Source of the DNA: Cafeteria roenbergensis
Taxonomy: Eukaryota > Sar > Bigyra > Bicosoecida > Cafeteriaceae
Direction of reading: 5' to 3'
DNA length: 64,000 nucleotides
Assembly (NCBI GenBank): GCA_008330645.1
Contig: VLTN01000037.1
Location: 248,001 to 312,000, forward strand
The translations under genes were made by a program, and so were the position numbers. The notes below the pieces were generated by a model. It had not been told where the DNA came from, did no database searches, and saw nothing but the letters and a program-made list of their open reading frames with translations. Below are positions 1 to 9,700 of this stretch, in pieces. Each line of letters starts with the position of its first letter. Within the stretch, counting starts at the first letter, position 1.

Positions 1-610
1 ACTCCACCATCATGTACGAGTCGCCCGACGCCACCCCCCTCCTGCGCCTCCGCTGGAACCTGATGGACCCCAACTACATCGCCTGCGTCACAATGGATTC
101 CTCCACGGTGATCGTGCTGGACATCAGGATGCCCGCCACGGCCGCCGCGACCCTCCGCACGCACACCGCCGCCGCAAACTGCCTCGCGTGGGCGCCCCAC
201 AGCTCCTGCCACCTCTGCAGCGGCGCCGACGACAACCAAGCCCTCATCTGGGACCTTGCCAGCCTGCCCAAGTCCGTGGAGGGTGAGCCTCGCGCGCCAG
301 CCGCTGGGCGCCGCCTGTCGCACGCACGCCGCCGCCACCCTCGCCCGACTGCGTTGAGGCCGCGACTCGTCTGCTTGGCCCTGCCCAGCGCGATTCAGCG
401 ACCCGCCGCAACCGCCGCTGCCGCCGCTGTCGTCACCGCTGCCGCCGCCGCCACCCACGCCGCCCCGCCTCACGCCCGCTCTCGCCCCCCGCAGACCCTA
501 TCCTCGCCTACGGCGCCGAGCGTGAGATCAACAACCTCGTCTGGCCGCGCTCCAACCCTGACTGGGTCACAGTGGCGTTCGACGACAAGCTGCAGGTGCT
601 GCGGGTGTAG
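1..610 (+). CDS. DCAF7: DCAF7/WDR68-type WD40 protein, C-terminal part (5' end outside window)
   Basis: This is the end of a WD40 propeller protein of the DCAF7/WDR68/TTG1 family, a scaffold for kinases and a CUL4-DDB1 substrate receptor. Two exons are visible, 1-282 and 495-610, joined at a GTGAGC donor and a GCAG acceptor with matching phase (one base plus two). The first exon carries the penultimate blades, with the family signature [12 protein letters not shown] followed by [11 protein letters not shown]. The second gives [17 protein letters not shown] and the family's typical end, LQVLRV plus stop. The order and the exact C-terminus match animal and plant homologues as I know them. The frame is open to base 1, so the N-terminal blades lie outside the window. 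The next gene is convergent. Confidence 0.92.
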
Positions 611-1191
611 GCCCGCGCCCACGCCGACGGACGGGCCGGCTGACAGGGCGCGCCTCGCTGCTCCCGCGCCCGGCACGGCGGCCCAGCCGCGCCTGGCCGG
701 CCAACGCAGCAACGCCGGGCTGCGGAGGAGGGGTTCGTGGCGCAACCAGCGGTCGCTGCCGGTGCCGCGCCAGCCCGGACCGGCCTGGCCAGGACCACGC
801 GCGGAACGGCTCTGCGGCCGAGCGGGCCCTGCCTGCGCGGCATTCCGCTGGGCGGCATGAGGACGACGGCGCAGTGCCTGAGCCGCGAGCGCGACCTTTG
901 CGGAGGCGGGGCCCCGAACGGCATGCTCGCTCCGACCAGCGCGGTGGTCCGCCCTGGGAGGCTGTACCAGTGCCAGTGTCTGTTTCGGCGACTGTGTCAG
1001 TGTCAGTGTCTGTGTGTGAGTGTGAGTAGGAGTGCTGTGCGGGGCTGAGCTTGAGCGTCGTGCAGGAGACCACTGCGCAAAACCCAGCATTCGTTTCGTG
1101 CCCCAGCCAGAGTGGCCCGCTGCTGCAGCTCGCGAAACCGCACTGAGGGCCCGGGTATCATCGCCTTGCACGCGCCGTGGCGCACTGCTTG
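611..1191. other. Convergent intergenic region with TGTCAG/GTGTGT-rich stretch
   Basis: This lies between the 3' ends of DCAF7 and the minus-strand orphan. No conserved reading frame was recognised. Around 968-1030 there is a simple stretch built of CAGTGT and GTGTGAG words, which reads as a decayed microsatellite in the 3' untranslated zone. Confidence 0.5.
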
Positions 1192-2187
1192 CTACAAGTC
1201 TTCGTCGATGTCCACCGCCTTGAGGCCGCTGCGCCGCACCGCCTCCTCCCGCGCGGTGCCGTGCTCGACCATGTCTCTGGCCGCGGCCATCGCTTTCCGG
1301 AGCACAGCGTCCATGTAGCGGTTCGCGGAGGCCACTTCTGGGTCCCTTTCGAGCGCCTCCTCTGCCTCTTCGGCCGCCTCTTCGTCCAAACCCATGGCCT
1401 CGCAAACCATGCCAAGCGCACCGGGTAGCGTGCCCATCAGCCCGTTCTGGACCTCGACCATGCCCGCCTCCTCCCCGCTGGAGGCCGCGGCCTCCACCAC
1501 TTGCTCCGCCTCAACAAGCACCAGCGCTGCCTGGACGCGGGCCACTTTGCGGGTCATGGCAGCCAGCGTCGGAGCATCCACGCTGCGCGACAGCGGCCGG
1601 GCCGGCGGCGCAGCGGGGGGAGTGCGACCCGCGGGCCGAACGGCAGCCTGCAGGGCCTGTGTGACCATTGGCTGCAGGGGCGACCGAGACCCAGGGCTGG
1701 AAGGAAGCATGCCGTGCTGCGCCAGCCACTGGCCAATGGCCGCGTGCGACGGCCCGGCGGCAGGCTGCCTCGCCCCGGGCGCGCCATCAACAGGCCGCCC
1801 CGCAGCCACCGCCGCGCGGGCGCGCAGGACGCTGACGCCAACCTTTGCTGCGCGCAGCGCAGCCGGGCCAGCAGACACGCCCTTCCGCTGCAGAAGCGCT
1901 TGCATGGCGGCCTCGTATTCCTCCACGCTTGCCGAGGCGGCCGCCGCGCCAGCGCTCGCGGCAGCTGAGGCCGCCGACGAGCCTGCCACCACGCCACCAG
2001 CTCGCGCGTGCGATTGCAGAAAGCTGAGCTCGCGCTGCAGCCCAGCTGCCAAGTCTGAGTCCGGTATCGAGGTGGAGGACAGTGCACGATGAGCGCACCG
2101 CGTCCATGCCACTTGCACGCACCGCGGAGGGGCCACCGCCCTCCGCGTGCCCGCCGCACGCGCAGCCACGGCGACAATTGCCGCCAT
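1192..2187 (-). CDS. Orphan protein, likely organelle-targeted, 331 aa
   Basis: I do not recognise this protein. The frame opens at 2247 with GTG, but the first ATG is at 2187, giving 331 residues. The N-terminus (MAAIVAVAARAAGTRRAV, continuing to about residue 40) is rich in Ala and Arg and free of acidic residues, as in mitochondrial or plastid transit peptides. The middle is Ala/Pro-rich and low in complexity. The last 110 residues look folded and helical: a heptad-like segment with KVARVQAALVLVEAEQVVE, an acidic helix with EEAAEEAEEALERDPE, and an acidic end, VDIDEDL. It forms a divergent pair with the RING gene, 232 bases apart. Coding status rests on the long frame, third-position GC and amino-acid pattern only. 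Confidence 0.6.
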   Translation of the reverse strand: MAAIVAVAARAAGTRRAVAPPRCVQVAWTRCAHRALSSTSIPDSDLAAGLQRELSFLQSHARAGGVVAGSSAASAAASAGAAAASASVEEYEAAMQALLQRKGVSAGPAALRAAKVGVSVLRARAAVAAGRPVDGAPGARQPAAGPSHAAIGQWLAQHGMLPSSPGSRSPLQPMVTQALQAAVRPAGRTPPAAPPARPLSRSVDAPTLAAMTRKVARVQAALVLVEAEQVVEAAASSGEEAGMVEVQNGLMGTLPGALGMVCEAMGLDEEAAEEAEEALERDPEVASANRYMDAVLRKAMAAARDMVEHGTAREEAVRRSGLKAVDIDEDL

Positions 2188-2419
2188 TGCAGCGCAGCCA
2201 GGAGTGGCTGCCGGCAGCGGCGGCGCCCGCCAAGGCCGCAACTCCACAGCTCTGCCGCCCGCCAGGCCGCGACCGCGCGCGCACCCCGGGGCGTGCGCTC
2301 ACAGGCAGGCGGCGTGGCTGCGCAGACTCGCTCGAGCCGCGCGATCTCTTCTGTGCGAGGGCGCCTGTCGGAGTGGCACGGGCGCTCAGCTCTGCGATCC
2401 CGCCAAGCGCGGGCTCGGC
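2188..2419. promoter_or_regulatory. Shared divergent promoter, orphan / RING gene
   Basis: This 232-base gap separates two head-to-head start codons. It contains an ACAATTG and a CCATTG word near 2174-2190 but no clear TATA box. The bidirectional promoter role is inferred from layout. Confidence 0.4.
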
Positions 2420-3553
2420 ATGAACGGCACCCGAGGCCGCGGTGCGCCCGGGAGCGGCAGAGGACGGGGCACAAGCCGGGCCGCCGCGCTCGGCCTCTCT
2501 GGTGGATGGCGAGGCGGCCCCAGGGGGCGCAGCGCCGCGGCTGCGGCCGCCAGTGCAGAGGCGGCCCGGGCGGAGGCGGCGCGAACTCCGACTGCCACGC
2601 TGGCAGGGCGCGACGCCGTGGCGGCCATCAAGCAGCGGCTCGAGACCGACGAAGCCTTTCGCGCGTTCCAGGCCCTGTCCCTCCAGTTTCGGCGCGGCGA
2701 GCTGGACGGCCGGCCCTTCTACGACAAGGCCGTGGCCATGCTTGCTGCTGGCGAGTCAGGGAAGGAGGCAAGCGAGACCGCGGACAGGCTCCTGTGCGCG
2801 CTGGTGACGCTCCTTCCGGAAGGCCCCCAGCGGGAGTCTGTGCTGGCTGGCAGGCGGGAGGCGCGGGGCCAGGCGCGACCCCCGCCGGCGGGTGCGGCGG
2901 CGGGCGCGGCCTCCAGACAGGTCGGCTCTGCTTCCGACGCTCGTGCCGGGCCGGCTGGGTCCGCTGCCGAGCCCGCAGTGGGACCACCAGCGCCCGCGGG
3001 GGCTGAGGCTGCGCCCGAGGTGGCGCAGTGTCCGCTGTGCTTCGAGAGCGACGCCGGGGCTCTGCTGGCCACAGCCTGCGGCCACCCGCTGTGCGTGAGC
3101 TGCCTGCAAGCGTGGCAGCTGGCGGACCCCACGGCCTCGGAGCGGTGCGCAGTCTGCCGCGAGCCGATGCGGCTGGTATCCGCGCGCGCCGCTGCGTCCA
3201 GCGCCGGCGGAGGGCGGGAGGCGGCGGCGAGAACGGCGCGGCCAGCGGGCGCGGCGGAGGAGGGGGCGGGGCGTGGAGGAGGCGCCGGTGGCGGCGGCGG
3301 CGGCGGTGGCGGCGGCGGTGGCGACGACGACGACGACCGTGGTGGGCGGAGGAGGAGGCGGGGGCGGAGAGGCGGGGGCCGGGGCCGGGGCCGCGATGTC
3401 GGGGCCGTGAGCCTGGCCTCCGAGGTGGCCTTCGGGGCAGCGAGCCAAGAGCGGGCCATGGGGGCGGAGCGGGCGGTTGTGCGCATGGGCCCTGGGGCCG
3501 GCGCGGCGCAGGCGGGCGGGGCGAGGCAGGGGCGGGCATGGGGGTCGGAGTGA
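2420..3553 (+). CDS. RING-finger E3 ligase candidate with ZNF598-like helical domain, 377 aa
   Basis: The frame is open from 2147, but the first ATG that follows the divergent gap is 2420. After an Arg/Gly-rich N-terminus, residues about 58-135 (EAFRAFQALSLQFRRGELDG, then an LLPEGPQRESVL end) resemble the helical domain at the C-terminus of the ribosome-collision ligase ZNF598/Hel2; this is my recollection of that family, not a search. A C3HC4 RING follows at about residues 204-246: CPLC, then CGHPLCVSC, then CAVC, with all eight ligands visible. The rest is a long Gly/Arg/Asp-rich tail (poly-Gly encoded around 3284-3330). A RING ligase working with E2 enzymes is likely; the substrate is unknown. 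The low-complexity tail could hide an intron. Confidence 0.75.
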   Translation: MNGTRGRGAPGSGRGRGTSRAAALGLSGGWRGGPRGRSAAAAAASAEAARAEAARTPTATLAGRDAVAAIKQRLETDEAFRAFQALSLQFRRGELDGRPFYDKAVAMLAAGESGKEASETADRLLCALVTLLPEGPQRESVLAGRREARGQARPPPAGAAAGAASRQVGSASDARAGPAGSAAEPAVGPPAPAGAEAAPEVAQCPLCFESDAGALLATACGHPLCVSCLQAWQLADPTASERCAVCREPMRLVSARAAASSAGGGREAAARTARPAGAAEEGAGRGGGAGGGGGGGGGGGGDDDDDRGGRRRRRGRRGGGRGRGRDVGAVSLASEVAFGAASQERAMGAERAVVRMGPGAGAAQAGGARQGRAWGSE

Positions 3554-3603
3554 TATATGAGTGCGGCGCCGCGGCTTGATCGCTCTCGTGGTGGTATATA
3601 TCA
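3551..3603. repeat. AT-rich inverted repeat spanning the RING stop codon
   Basis: The arms TGATATAT (3551-3558) and ATATATCA (3596-3603) are perfect reverse complements separated by 37 bases. The TGA of the first arm is the stop codon of the RING gene. Such an AT-rich pair stands out in sequence that is otherwise extremely GC-rich, and it may help form the mRNA 3' end. Confidence 0.6.
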
Positions 3604-3964
3604 TGCGCGCCGCTTCCATGCGTTTGCTTGCCTTCTGCAAGCCATGGGGGGCCTGTTCCGAATCATCGAGGGGAGAGCTGCGTGGGGGCGGCGCTCGGGC
3701 CAGATTTTGTGGGGCAGGAGAACTGAACTTTGTTGCACGCCCACAGACACTCTCTGTATTCAAGCTTCGACGGGGGCACTGGTGGATGCGGGTGCGGGGG
3801 GGGGGCGAACACCGGAGGAGCTGGGTGCGCCGTGCGCAGGGAGGAGGGAGGGGGGGGACGAGCGTGCCCTGACGATGGCGGGTCTGGGGTCGGGGACGGA
3901 GGGAAAGGCGGCCAGGGACGATGCCGCGGCTCCGCGCGTGTGGAGGGGGGAAGCGGGATGCAGC
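3604..3964. other. Convergent intergenic region, RING / GDH
   Basis: No gene is seen between the two 3' ends. The stretch contains several G-runs (for example near 3797-3806 and 3850-3858) and otherwise nothing recognisable. Confidence 0.5.
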
Positions 3965-6114
3965 TCAGCCGAGGGTGATGCCGGCCTCGCGGTAGGTGAC
4001 CTCGATCTTGTCGAGGGCGTTGACGAAGGCGGCCATGCGGTAGGTGATGTTCTTCTCGCTGGCGGTCTTGATGGTCTGGGCAACGGCACCGGTCATGCTG
4101 TCCTCGAGGCCGGAGCGCACGATGTCGAGCTCCGAGGGGCCCGAGATGAAGAGGCGCTCCTCGTCGGCGGCCATGGCCTTGCTGCCGTTCTTGCTGAGCT
4201 CGTCGAGCACGGTGCGGCGGAAGCGCTCCTCCCACTTCTTGGTCATGCGGCCGAAGCGCACGTGCTGGAGGTTCTTGAGCCACTCGAAGTAGGACACGGT
4301 CACACCGCCGGCGTTCATCAGCATGTCCGGGAGGACGACGGCGCCCATCTCGGTGAGCTTGTCCTCGGCGAAGGGGGTCACGGGGCCGTTGGCGCCCTCG
4401 GCGATGATCTTGGCCTTGATGAGGTGGGCGTTGTCCTTGTGGATCTGGCGCTCGAGGGCGGCCGGCACAAGCACGTCGCACTCCACGCCGAGGGCCTCGA
4501 GGGCGTCCTCCGCGCTCCACGACTTGGTGGCGCCGCTGTAGCCGAGGAGGGTGCCCTCCTTGACGTGGTACTTCTTCAGGTCCTCGATGTCGAAGCCGTC
4601 CGGGTTGTGGATGGCGCCGTTGTACTCGATGATGGTGGTCACGGGCGCGCCGTACTCGGAGAAGAACTTGGAGGCGTAGAAGCCCACGTTGCCGAAGCCC
4701 TGCACGGCGACGGTCTTGCCCTTGAGGCCGGGCGCGATGCCCACGCGCTCCATCTCGGCCTTGTTCTCAAGGAATTCGCGGGTTCCGAAGAACACGCCGA
4801 GGCCGGTGGCCTCCGTGCGGCCCTGGATGCCGCCCTGGGAGAGGGGCTTGCCCGTCACGCAGGCGGGGGCGGAGATGTCGTCCATGCCGTAGAGCATGGT
4901 GTAGGTGTCCTTGATCCAGGACATCTCGCGGGGGCCGGTGCCGACGTCGGGGGCGGGCACGTCCACGCCGGGGCCGATGAAGCCATACTTGCGCAGCTCC
5001 ATGGTGTACCGGCGGGTGATGAGCTCGAGCTCGTGGTCGGAGTAGTTGCGCGGGTTGATGGACACACCGCCCTTGGCGCCACCGTACGGCACGTCCACGA
5101 CGGCGCACTTGTACGTCATGAGGGAGGCAAGGGCCTCAACCTCCTGCAGGTCCACCTCGTCGCTGTAGCGGATGCCGCCCTTGCAGGGGAGGCGGTGGTG
5201 CGAGTGCTGCGCGCGGTAGCCGCGGATCACCTCGATCGAGCCGTCGTCGCGGCGCAGAGGGAAGCTCACACGCACAACGGCGTTGCAGCTCTTCATCACC
5301 TCGAGCATGTCGGCGGTGAAGCCGGTGTACTTGGAGGCCCGGTCGAAGTTCATCTTCACCATCTCCAGGAAGCGGGGCCTGCAAAAACGCGCGCACCACA
5401 CCGCACGCAGGGACCCCGGGAAAAAGTGAGAGGCACGGCGCAGGAGCGGGCTTGGCCCATGCGCAAAGCATGCACGCCACGAGGCTGGGCGTGCCTGCAG
5501 CAGGGGCGGCGGGAGGGCGGGCGCGCCCGGGACTGGCCGCCTGGGAGGCGCGGGAGCGAGATGCCCCGCCGGCAAAAGTCCCGAGGCACGTGCCTTGACG
5601 TTGAGCTTCCCGAATCTCAGCTGCCCTCGCTTCGGCGGCCGGATTGAAGGCCCCAGACCTCGCTGCCGCAGGGGGCGGGCGCGGTCCGGACCGTGGGGGG
5701 CGGGAGCACGCGGGCGGGGCGCGCCTGGGGGCGCTGGGCGCGCCTGTCGCAGTGGCGCGAGGGGGTGAAGGGCGCCGCGCTTGGGGAAGCAACGAAGGCC
5801 ACGGCGGCTCACTCCTCCTCGGGGTCCTCGACTGCGGCAAGGCGGGCCGGGAGGCGGGGACACAAGGAGGGGCTGCATTGAGGGGCGACCGCACTGCATG
5901 CCAGCCGCGGCAGGGGCGCGCCAGGCCGCGAGAGGCCGGCCGTGGTTGATGGCCCGAGCGCGCAGGCCGGATCGGCACACTCACCGGGTCCGTGATCGGG
6001 GTAGTAGGTCTCGGAGCCCGCAGCGGTGGCCGACATGGGGGCCACGGGGGCCCTCATGGAGGCTGCGCCGATGCGCGCGGTACGCGCGAGCGTGGCGGCA
6101 GCGCGGGACAGCAT
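3965..6114 (-). CDS. GDH: Mitochondrial glutamate dehydrogenase, 524 aa, three exons
   Basis: It interconverts glutamate with 2-oxoglutarate plus ammonium, using NAD(P). Exons on the minus strand are 6114-5985, 5620-5590 and 5378-3965, all GT/AG with matching phase and a total of 525 codons. Exon 1 gives MLSRAAATLARTARIG, a typical mitochondrial presequence. The 31-nt second exon supplies EIREAQRQGT and leads straight into PRFLEMVKMNFDRA, the conserved start of the mature enzyme. Visible landmarks are PCKGGIRYS with the substrate/catalytic lysine region, GGAKGGV, the Rossmann loop GFGNVGFYASKFF, KIIAEGANGP and NAGGVTVSYFEWLKNL. The sequence is closest to the animal-type hexameric enzyme. The antenna segment between FGRM and SELDIV seems about ten residues shorter than in mammals, so mammalian GTP control need not apply. 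Confidence 0.95.
5621..5984 (-). other. GDH intron 1 (364 nt)
   Basis: The donor is GTGAGT at 5984 and the acceptor GGGCAG ends at 5621 (minus strand). Minus-strand frames through it are open by composition only, and no second gene was recognised inside. Confidence 0.8.
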
Positions 6115-7000
6115 CCTGCAATGTCAGGAGTGCGCGGGATGCCGCGCCACCAATGGCCGTCGATTTGCCAAGCGAACAGAGCTGGCAAAACGACGGGGGC
6201 GCCGCCCGAGCTGCGAGGCCCGAGCGCGCGCCGCGCAGCGAGTCTGGCCTCCCTGGGCGGTGCGAAGGCGCCATCGCTCCCCGGGCCTGGCGCTCCACGC
6301 TGGCCCCGGGCACAAGCAGCGGCGGCGCTCGGGGGTGTTGAGGGCTGCCGGCGAGTATTGGCGGCCTGCCGAATATGCGACGCTCCCGGGCGGCGACTTG
6401 CGGCGACGATCGCTCCTCCCGGCGAAGCTGCCGCGGCAAGCGGCAACGCCTGCGTTCCGGGGTGGCAGTCGCCAGCGCAGTCATGCCCTCGGGCGACAGG
6501 GGTGTCGCGCAGCTGCGCAAGTCGCCGGTCGCGGTTTGCGCACCAATGCTGCCTCGACTCAAGGGCGCGGCCAAAATGCAGCGCAGCGGGCCATACTTCA
6601 GTCGTTGACACATGCGTGTGCGTGTGTGGGTGTGGGTGCGGGTGTGGCTCGCCCCCTGCGGCGCCGCAGCGAACATGTTCGGGCAAAGCGGTCGCGCTGC
6701 GTTTCGGCAACTGCCTCTCCCCAACCAGCCGTGGCGCCAGCGTTTGGAGGAGGCCCCGGGCCGGAGCGGTCCGAGGCTGTCGGCACACCCATGCGTGATC
6801 TCGCTGCAAGAACGCGTGGCGTGGGCGCAGGCGCTCCGTCGCCGGGAAGTCAGCGCCTGGGCTGTGCGCTCGGCGCCCCTGCACGCTCTCCCCTGCACCG
6901 GACAGAGAGACGGGAGCAAGCGAGCGCCTCGCGGTTCCGGGAGTATCTCCCAGTTGCTCTGGGGCGACTGCAGGCCTGGGCAGCGAGGCTGGCGCCCTGG
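6115..7000. other. GDH upstream / COQ4 downstream intergenic region
   Basis: This 886-base stretch holds the GDH promoter and the COQ4 3' end. A CCAATGG word lies at 6150-6156, about 40 bases upstream of the GDH ATG. A GT-rich microsatellite runs from about 6609 to 6650. No conserved frame or RNA gene was found. Confidence 0.5.
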
Positions 7001-7987
7001 TCACCTGGCCGGCGCGTGCGCGGGCCGGCGCCACGAGCCCCACACCGCCGGCGCGACGGATGCCTCGTCCTCTCGGCTCAGGGCGCCAGCGCGCTTCCAC
7101 GGCGCCAGGTGCGCCAAGCCGGTCCTGCCGCCCCACCCCACCGAGCGGTAGTGCCTGAGCAGCGCGTCCACGTCGGGAGCGGGGGCGATCCCAAAGTCCA
7201 TGCGGACCTGGTGCAGCGGCCAGGCGAGCATCGCCTCGAAGCGAGCCGCCATGAGGAAACGCGCCGCGCGGCCCTGCTCCGCCGCCCAGGGCACCAGGTG
7301 GCGGGTCAGGACAGCCCGCTCCGCGGCGTCCAGCCGGAGCGGCCCCACCAGGGCGGCCATGGCCGTCATGGGCAGCCCCGTCTGGATCATCTCCAGCCAC
7401 TTGAGCCCCAGCTCGCCAAGCACAGTCGGCGGGAGGCCCGTGAGGGGGTGGAGGAAGTCGTGTGCCTCGCGGTACCGCTGCAGAACGTAGGCCAGCTCGT
7501 CGTCGGTCACGTAGCGCACCTCTGCGCGCGAGTCTGCATCGAACCCATGGGACGCCATGAAGTCGCCGTACGCACGGCCCAGGGACGCCTCGGGCAAACT
7601 AGCGAGGTTCCAGGACGCAACGTCTCCGTCCCGGATGCGCGGGCGCTCCTCAAGGAGCACCTTGCCGTCGGGGTCGGCGCGCATGCGGGATGCCATGGCT
7701 CGCAGCGCGCTTTCGCCCGTCGTTTCGCCAAGCATCGCCACCATATCGCCGCGCTCTGGGTCGCCCAGCGCAGTCAGGGCCGACCCCACGGTCAGGGCCA
7801 CCCGCTCGACTGGGGAGAGCCGAACCGCTCCGGGCCACTGCGAGCGAGCGCTGCCAGACCCGCCGCTGACCTGCGAGCTCGAGAACCGGCGCAGGTCCCA
7901 CACAGCCGAGCCAGCCGCCCGCCCCGTGGCAAGCAGGCGTGCTGCTGCAGCGTCTGTCACGCGCATGCGACATGCGCGCGACAGCAT
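7001..7987 (-). CDS. COQ4: Ubiquinone biosynthesis protein COQ4, 328 aa
   Basis: COQ4 works in the mitochondrial CoQ synthesis complex, where it acts on the C1 position of the benzoquinone ring precursor and organises the complex. The frame opens with GTG at 7990; the ATG is at 7987. The first 40 residues (LSRACRMRVTDAAAARLLA and an Arg-rich stretch ending FSSSQ) look like a mitochondrial presequence. The core shows RYREAHDFLHPLTGLPPTVL followed by GELGLKWLEMIQTGLPM. The metal-binding signature HDxxH-x11-E is intact (HDFLH, eleven residues, then E). Length is a little above the usual 230-335 range because of the N-terminus. It sits on the same strand between GDH and the aldo/keto reductase with its own promoter space. 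Confidence 0.93.
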   Translation of the reverse strand: MLSRACRMRVTDAAAARLLATGRAAGSAVWDLRRFSSSQVSGGSGSARSQWPGAVRLSPVERVALTVGSALTALGDPERGDMVAMLGETTGESALRAMASRMRADPDGKVLLEERPRIRDGDVASWNLASLPEASLGRAYGDFMASHGFDADSRAEVRYVTDDELAYVLQRYREAHDFLHPLTGLPPTVLGELGLKWLEMIQTGLPMTAMAALVGPLRLDAAERAVLTRHLVPWAAEQGRAARFLMAARFEAMLAWPLHQVRMDFGIAPAPDVDALLRHYRSVGWGGRTGLAHLAPWKRAGALSREDEASVAPAVWGSWRRPAHAPAR

Positions 7988-8412
7988 CACGGCGATTGGC
8001 GGGGCTGCGCCCCAACGCGTTGCGTCGACGAACGAGACTGCGTGCCCGCGGCGAGCCTGCGCTCTGCTGCGCGGCCAAGGACTGGTCGCGCGACGTGCGT
8101 CCTTGACGAGGCGCTCGCGGGTGTGTTTGCTCGTTCAGTCCCCGCCGCCTGGCCGGCAGAGGGGCGCTGCGCTCTGACGGGCGCTCGATTGACGATGCGT
8201 CACCGACCTTCGCAGCTCTGCACTCCGCCGAGGACGGCACCGTCTCGAGCCAGGCCGGGGCGTTTGGGCCGAGAGTCTGCCCTCCGCGCGTGCCGCCCGC
8301 TGCACTTGCGGGTTTTCGTCGGGTGCTGTCATCACATTCGGGCTCGAGCTGGCCGCCCCACACGCACGGCTCCAACCAAACGTCGCGCGACCCCGTCTGC
8401 GACAGCTCCGGC
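7988..8412. other. COQ4 upstream / aldo-keto reductase downstream region
   Basis: A CCAAT (minus strand) occurs at 7995-7999, only a few bases before the COQ4 ATG, so it is probably in the leader rather than the promoter. Nothing else is recognisable. Confidence 0.4.
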
Positions 8413-9700
8413 TCACTCGACGAGGCCCTCGCCCCGCAAGTCCTCCCAGAGCGCCTCGGGCAGGGGCTCGGCCAAGGAAGCCGCATTGGCGCGCAGCGAG
8501 GCCACGTCGTCGGCGCCCGGGATGATCGCGGCGACAGTCCCGCTGCCCCGAGCTGGCTGCGCCTCGGCCGCCGACCCGGCCTCCCGTGGGTCCTGCGCCT
8601 GCCCGTGGGCGTAGTGGGGGTACTGCAGGGCCGCTGTGCGAAGCTCGGCGCCGTGCGCCTGGCACACCGCCTCGAGCTTTCGAACGCGGGCTCGCACGCG
8701 GTCAGGCGCAGCTGCGTAGTCGAACTTGGACGCAGGGTCGTCTGCCCCCGTTGCCAGGATGCCTGAGTTGAACACGCCGCCGACGAGCAGCGCTGTGCCC
8801 CGCCGCTCGCACTCCTCTAGGAACGCCCGGACCGCCGGGCCCACGCCCTCCTCGTCGGCCCCATTTTCAAGGAGCGTGAGCCGGCCGGCGACCAGGAAGA
8901 AGTCGACGTCAATGCCTCGGTCCCAGAACCGCTGGGCCATGTCGAGCCGGTTGAGGCCAGCCCCCACCGCGCCGACCTGCCCCTGCTCGCGCAGCGCCTC
9001 CAGACGAGACCACCCCGCGCCGGCACCAGCCAGCTCGTCCAGGCGCCGGTCCACGCCGCCGTCGTCCCCGTGCCGCTCGGGCTCGAGGTCGTGAATGACC
9101 AGGAAGTCTGCCTTGCTCATCCCCAGGCGGCACCGCGACTGCTCGAGCGACGCGTCAATTCCTGCACCAGTGTAGTCGAACGTCTCGTGGAACTCGGCGC
9201 CACCGGCGAACATGAAGCGCTCCTTTGCCCCGGGCCGCAGCACCCTGCCCACCTTGGTGCTGATCTGGACGCGCTCGCGTCCAAACGAGGTGGTCCCGTC
9301 ACCGACGCCGATTCCGCACCCTCGAAGCCCAGCTCCCAAGCGCAGCTCGCTGGCCCCAAAGCTGCACACACACTTCCAAAGGGCACGCAAGCCGGCTCGG
9401 GAGCGTTGTCCGGGGCTCTGGTGAAGGATCGCGCGAGGGGCTTGCGTCACGCTGACACGCTTCGAGTCACACAGCTTACCCGTAAAACGGCGCCGTGTCA
9501 AACAGGGTCACCCCCAGGTCCTCGTGCGCCACCCGGACGAGCTTGGCCGCCTCCTTCTCCGGCATGGGCCGGAAGAGCTCGCCCATGCCCGCGCAGCCGA
9601 GGCCGAAGCGGGACACTCTGGCCGACAGGGGCGAGCGCCCGAGCGCTGCTGTCGCGCCGCGCGTCGCGGCAGCCCATGCGGGTGCCGCTGCTGATCGCAT
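8413..9700 (-). CDS. Aldo/keto reductase, D-threo-aldose/pyridoxal dehydrogenase type, 389 aa
   Basis: This is an NAD(P)-dependent aldo/keto reductase. There are two exons, 9700-9480 and 9361-8413, joined at GTAAGC and GTGCAG with phase 2+1. The longer frame starts at 9757 with TTG; the ATG at 9700 gives an Ala/Arg-rich N-terminus that could target an organelle. The catalytic tetrad is complete: Asp68 and Tyr73 in FDTAPFYG (the Gly codon is split by the intron), Lys in STKVGR and His in VIHDLE. The blocks FDYTGAGIDASLEQS and KADFLVIHDLEPERHG, and the C-terminal IIPGADDVASL, point to the D-threo-aldose 1-dehydrogenase, L-fucose or pyridoxal 4-dehydrogenase branch. Substrate cannot be settled from sequence alone. 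Confidence 0.88.

Noticed and set aside
12-860. 282-codon frame reading through the DCAF7 intron
   Set aside because: The conserved C-terminus appears only after splicing 282 to 495, and ends at 610.
3557-5647. 696-codon plus-strand frame opposite GDH
   Set aside because: It is a mirror of GDH codon use. The translation is Val/Leu/Glu/His-rich with no family features, and GDH on the other strand is unmistakable.
5136-5984. 282-codon minus-strand frame within the GDH introns and core as a separate gene
   Set aside because: Only its microexon portion (5590-5620) contributes to GDH; the rest is intron or out-of-frame exon.
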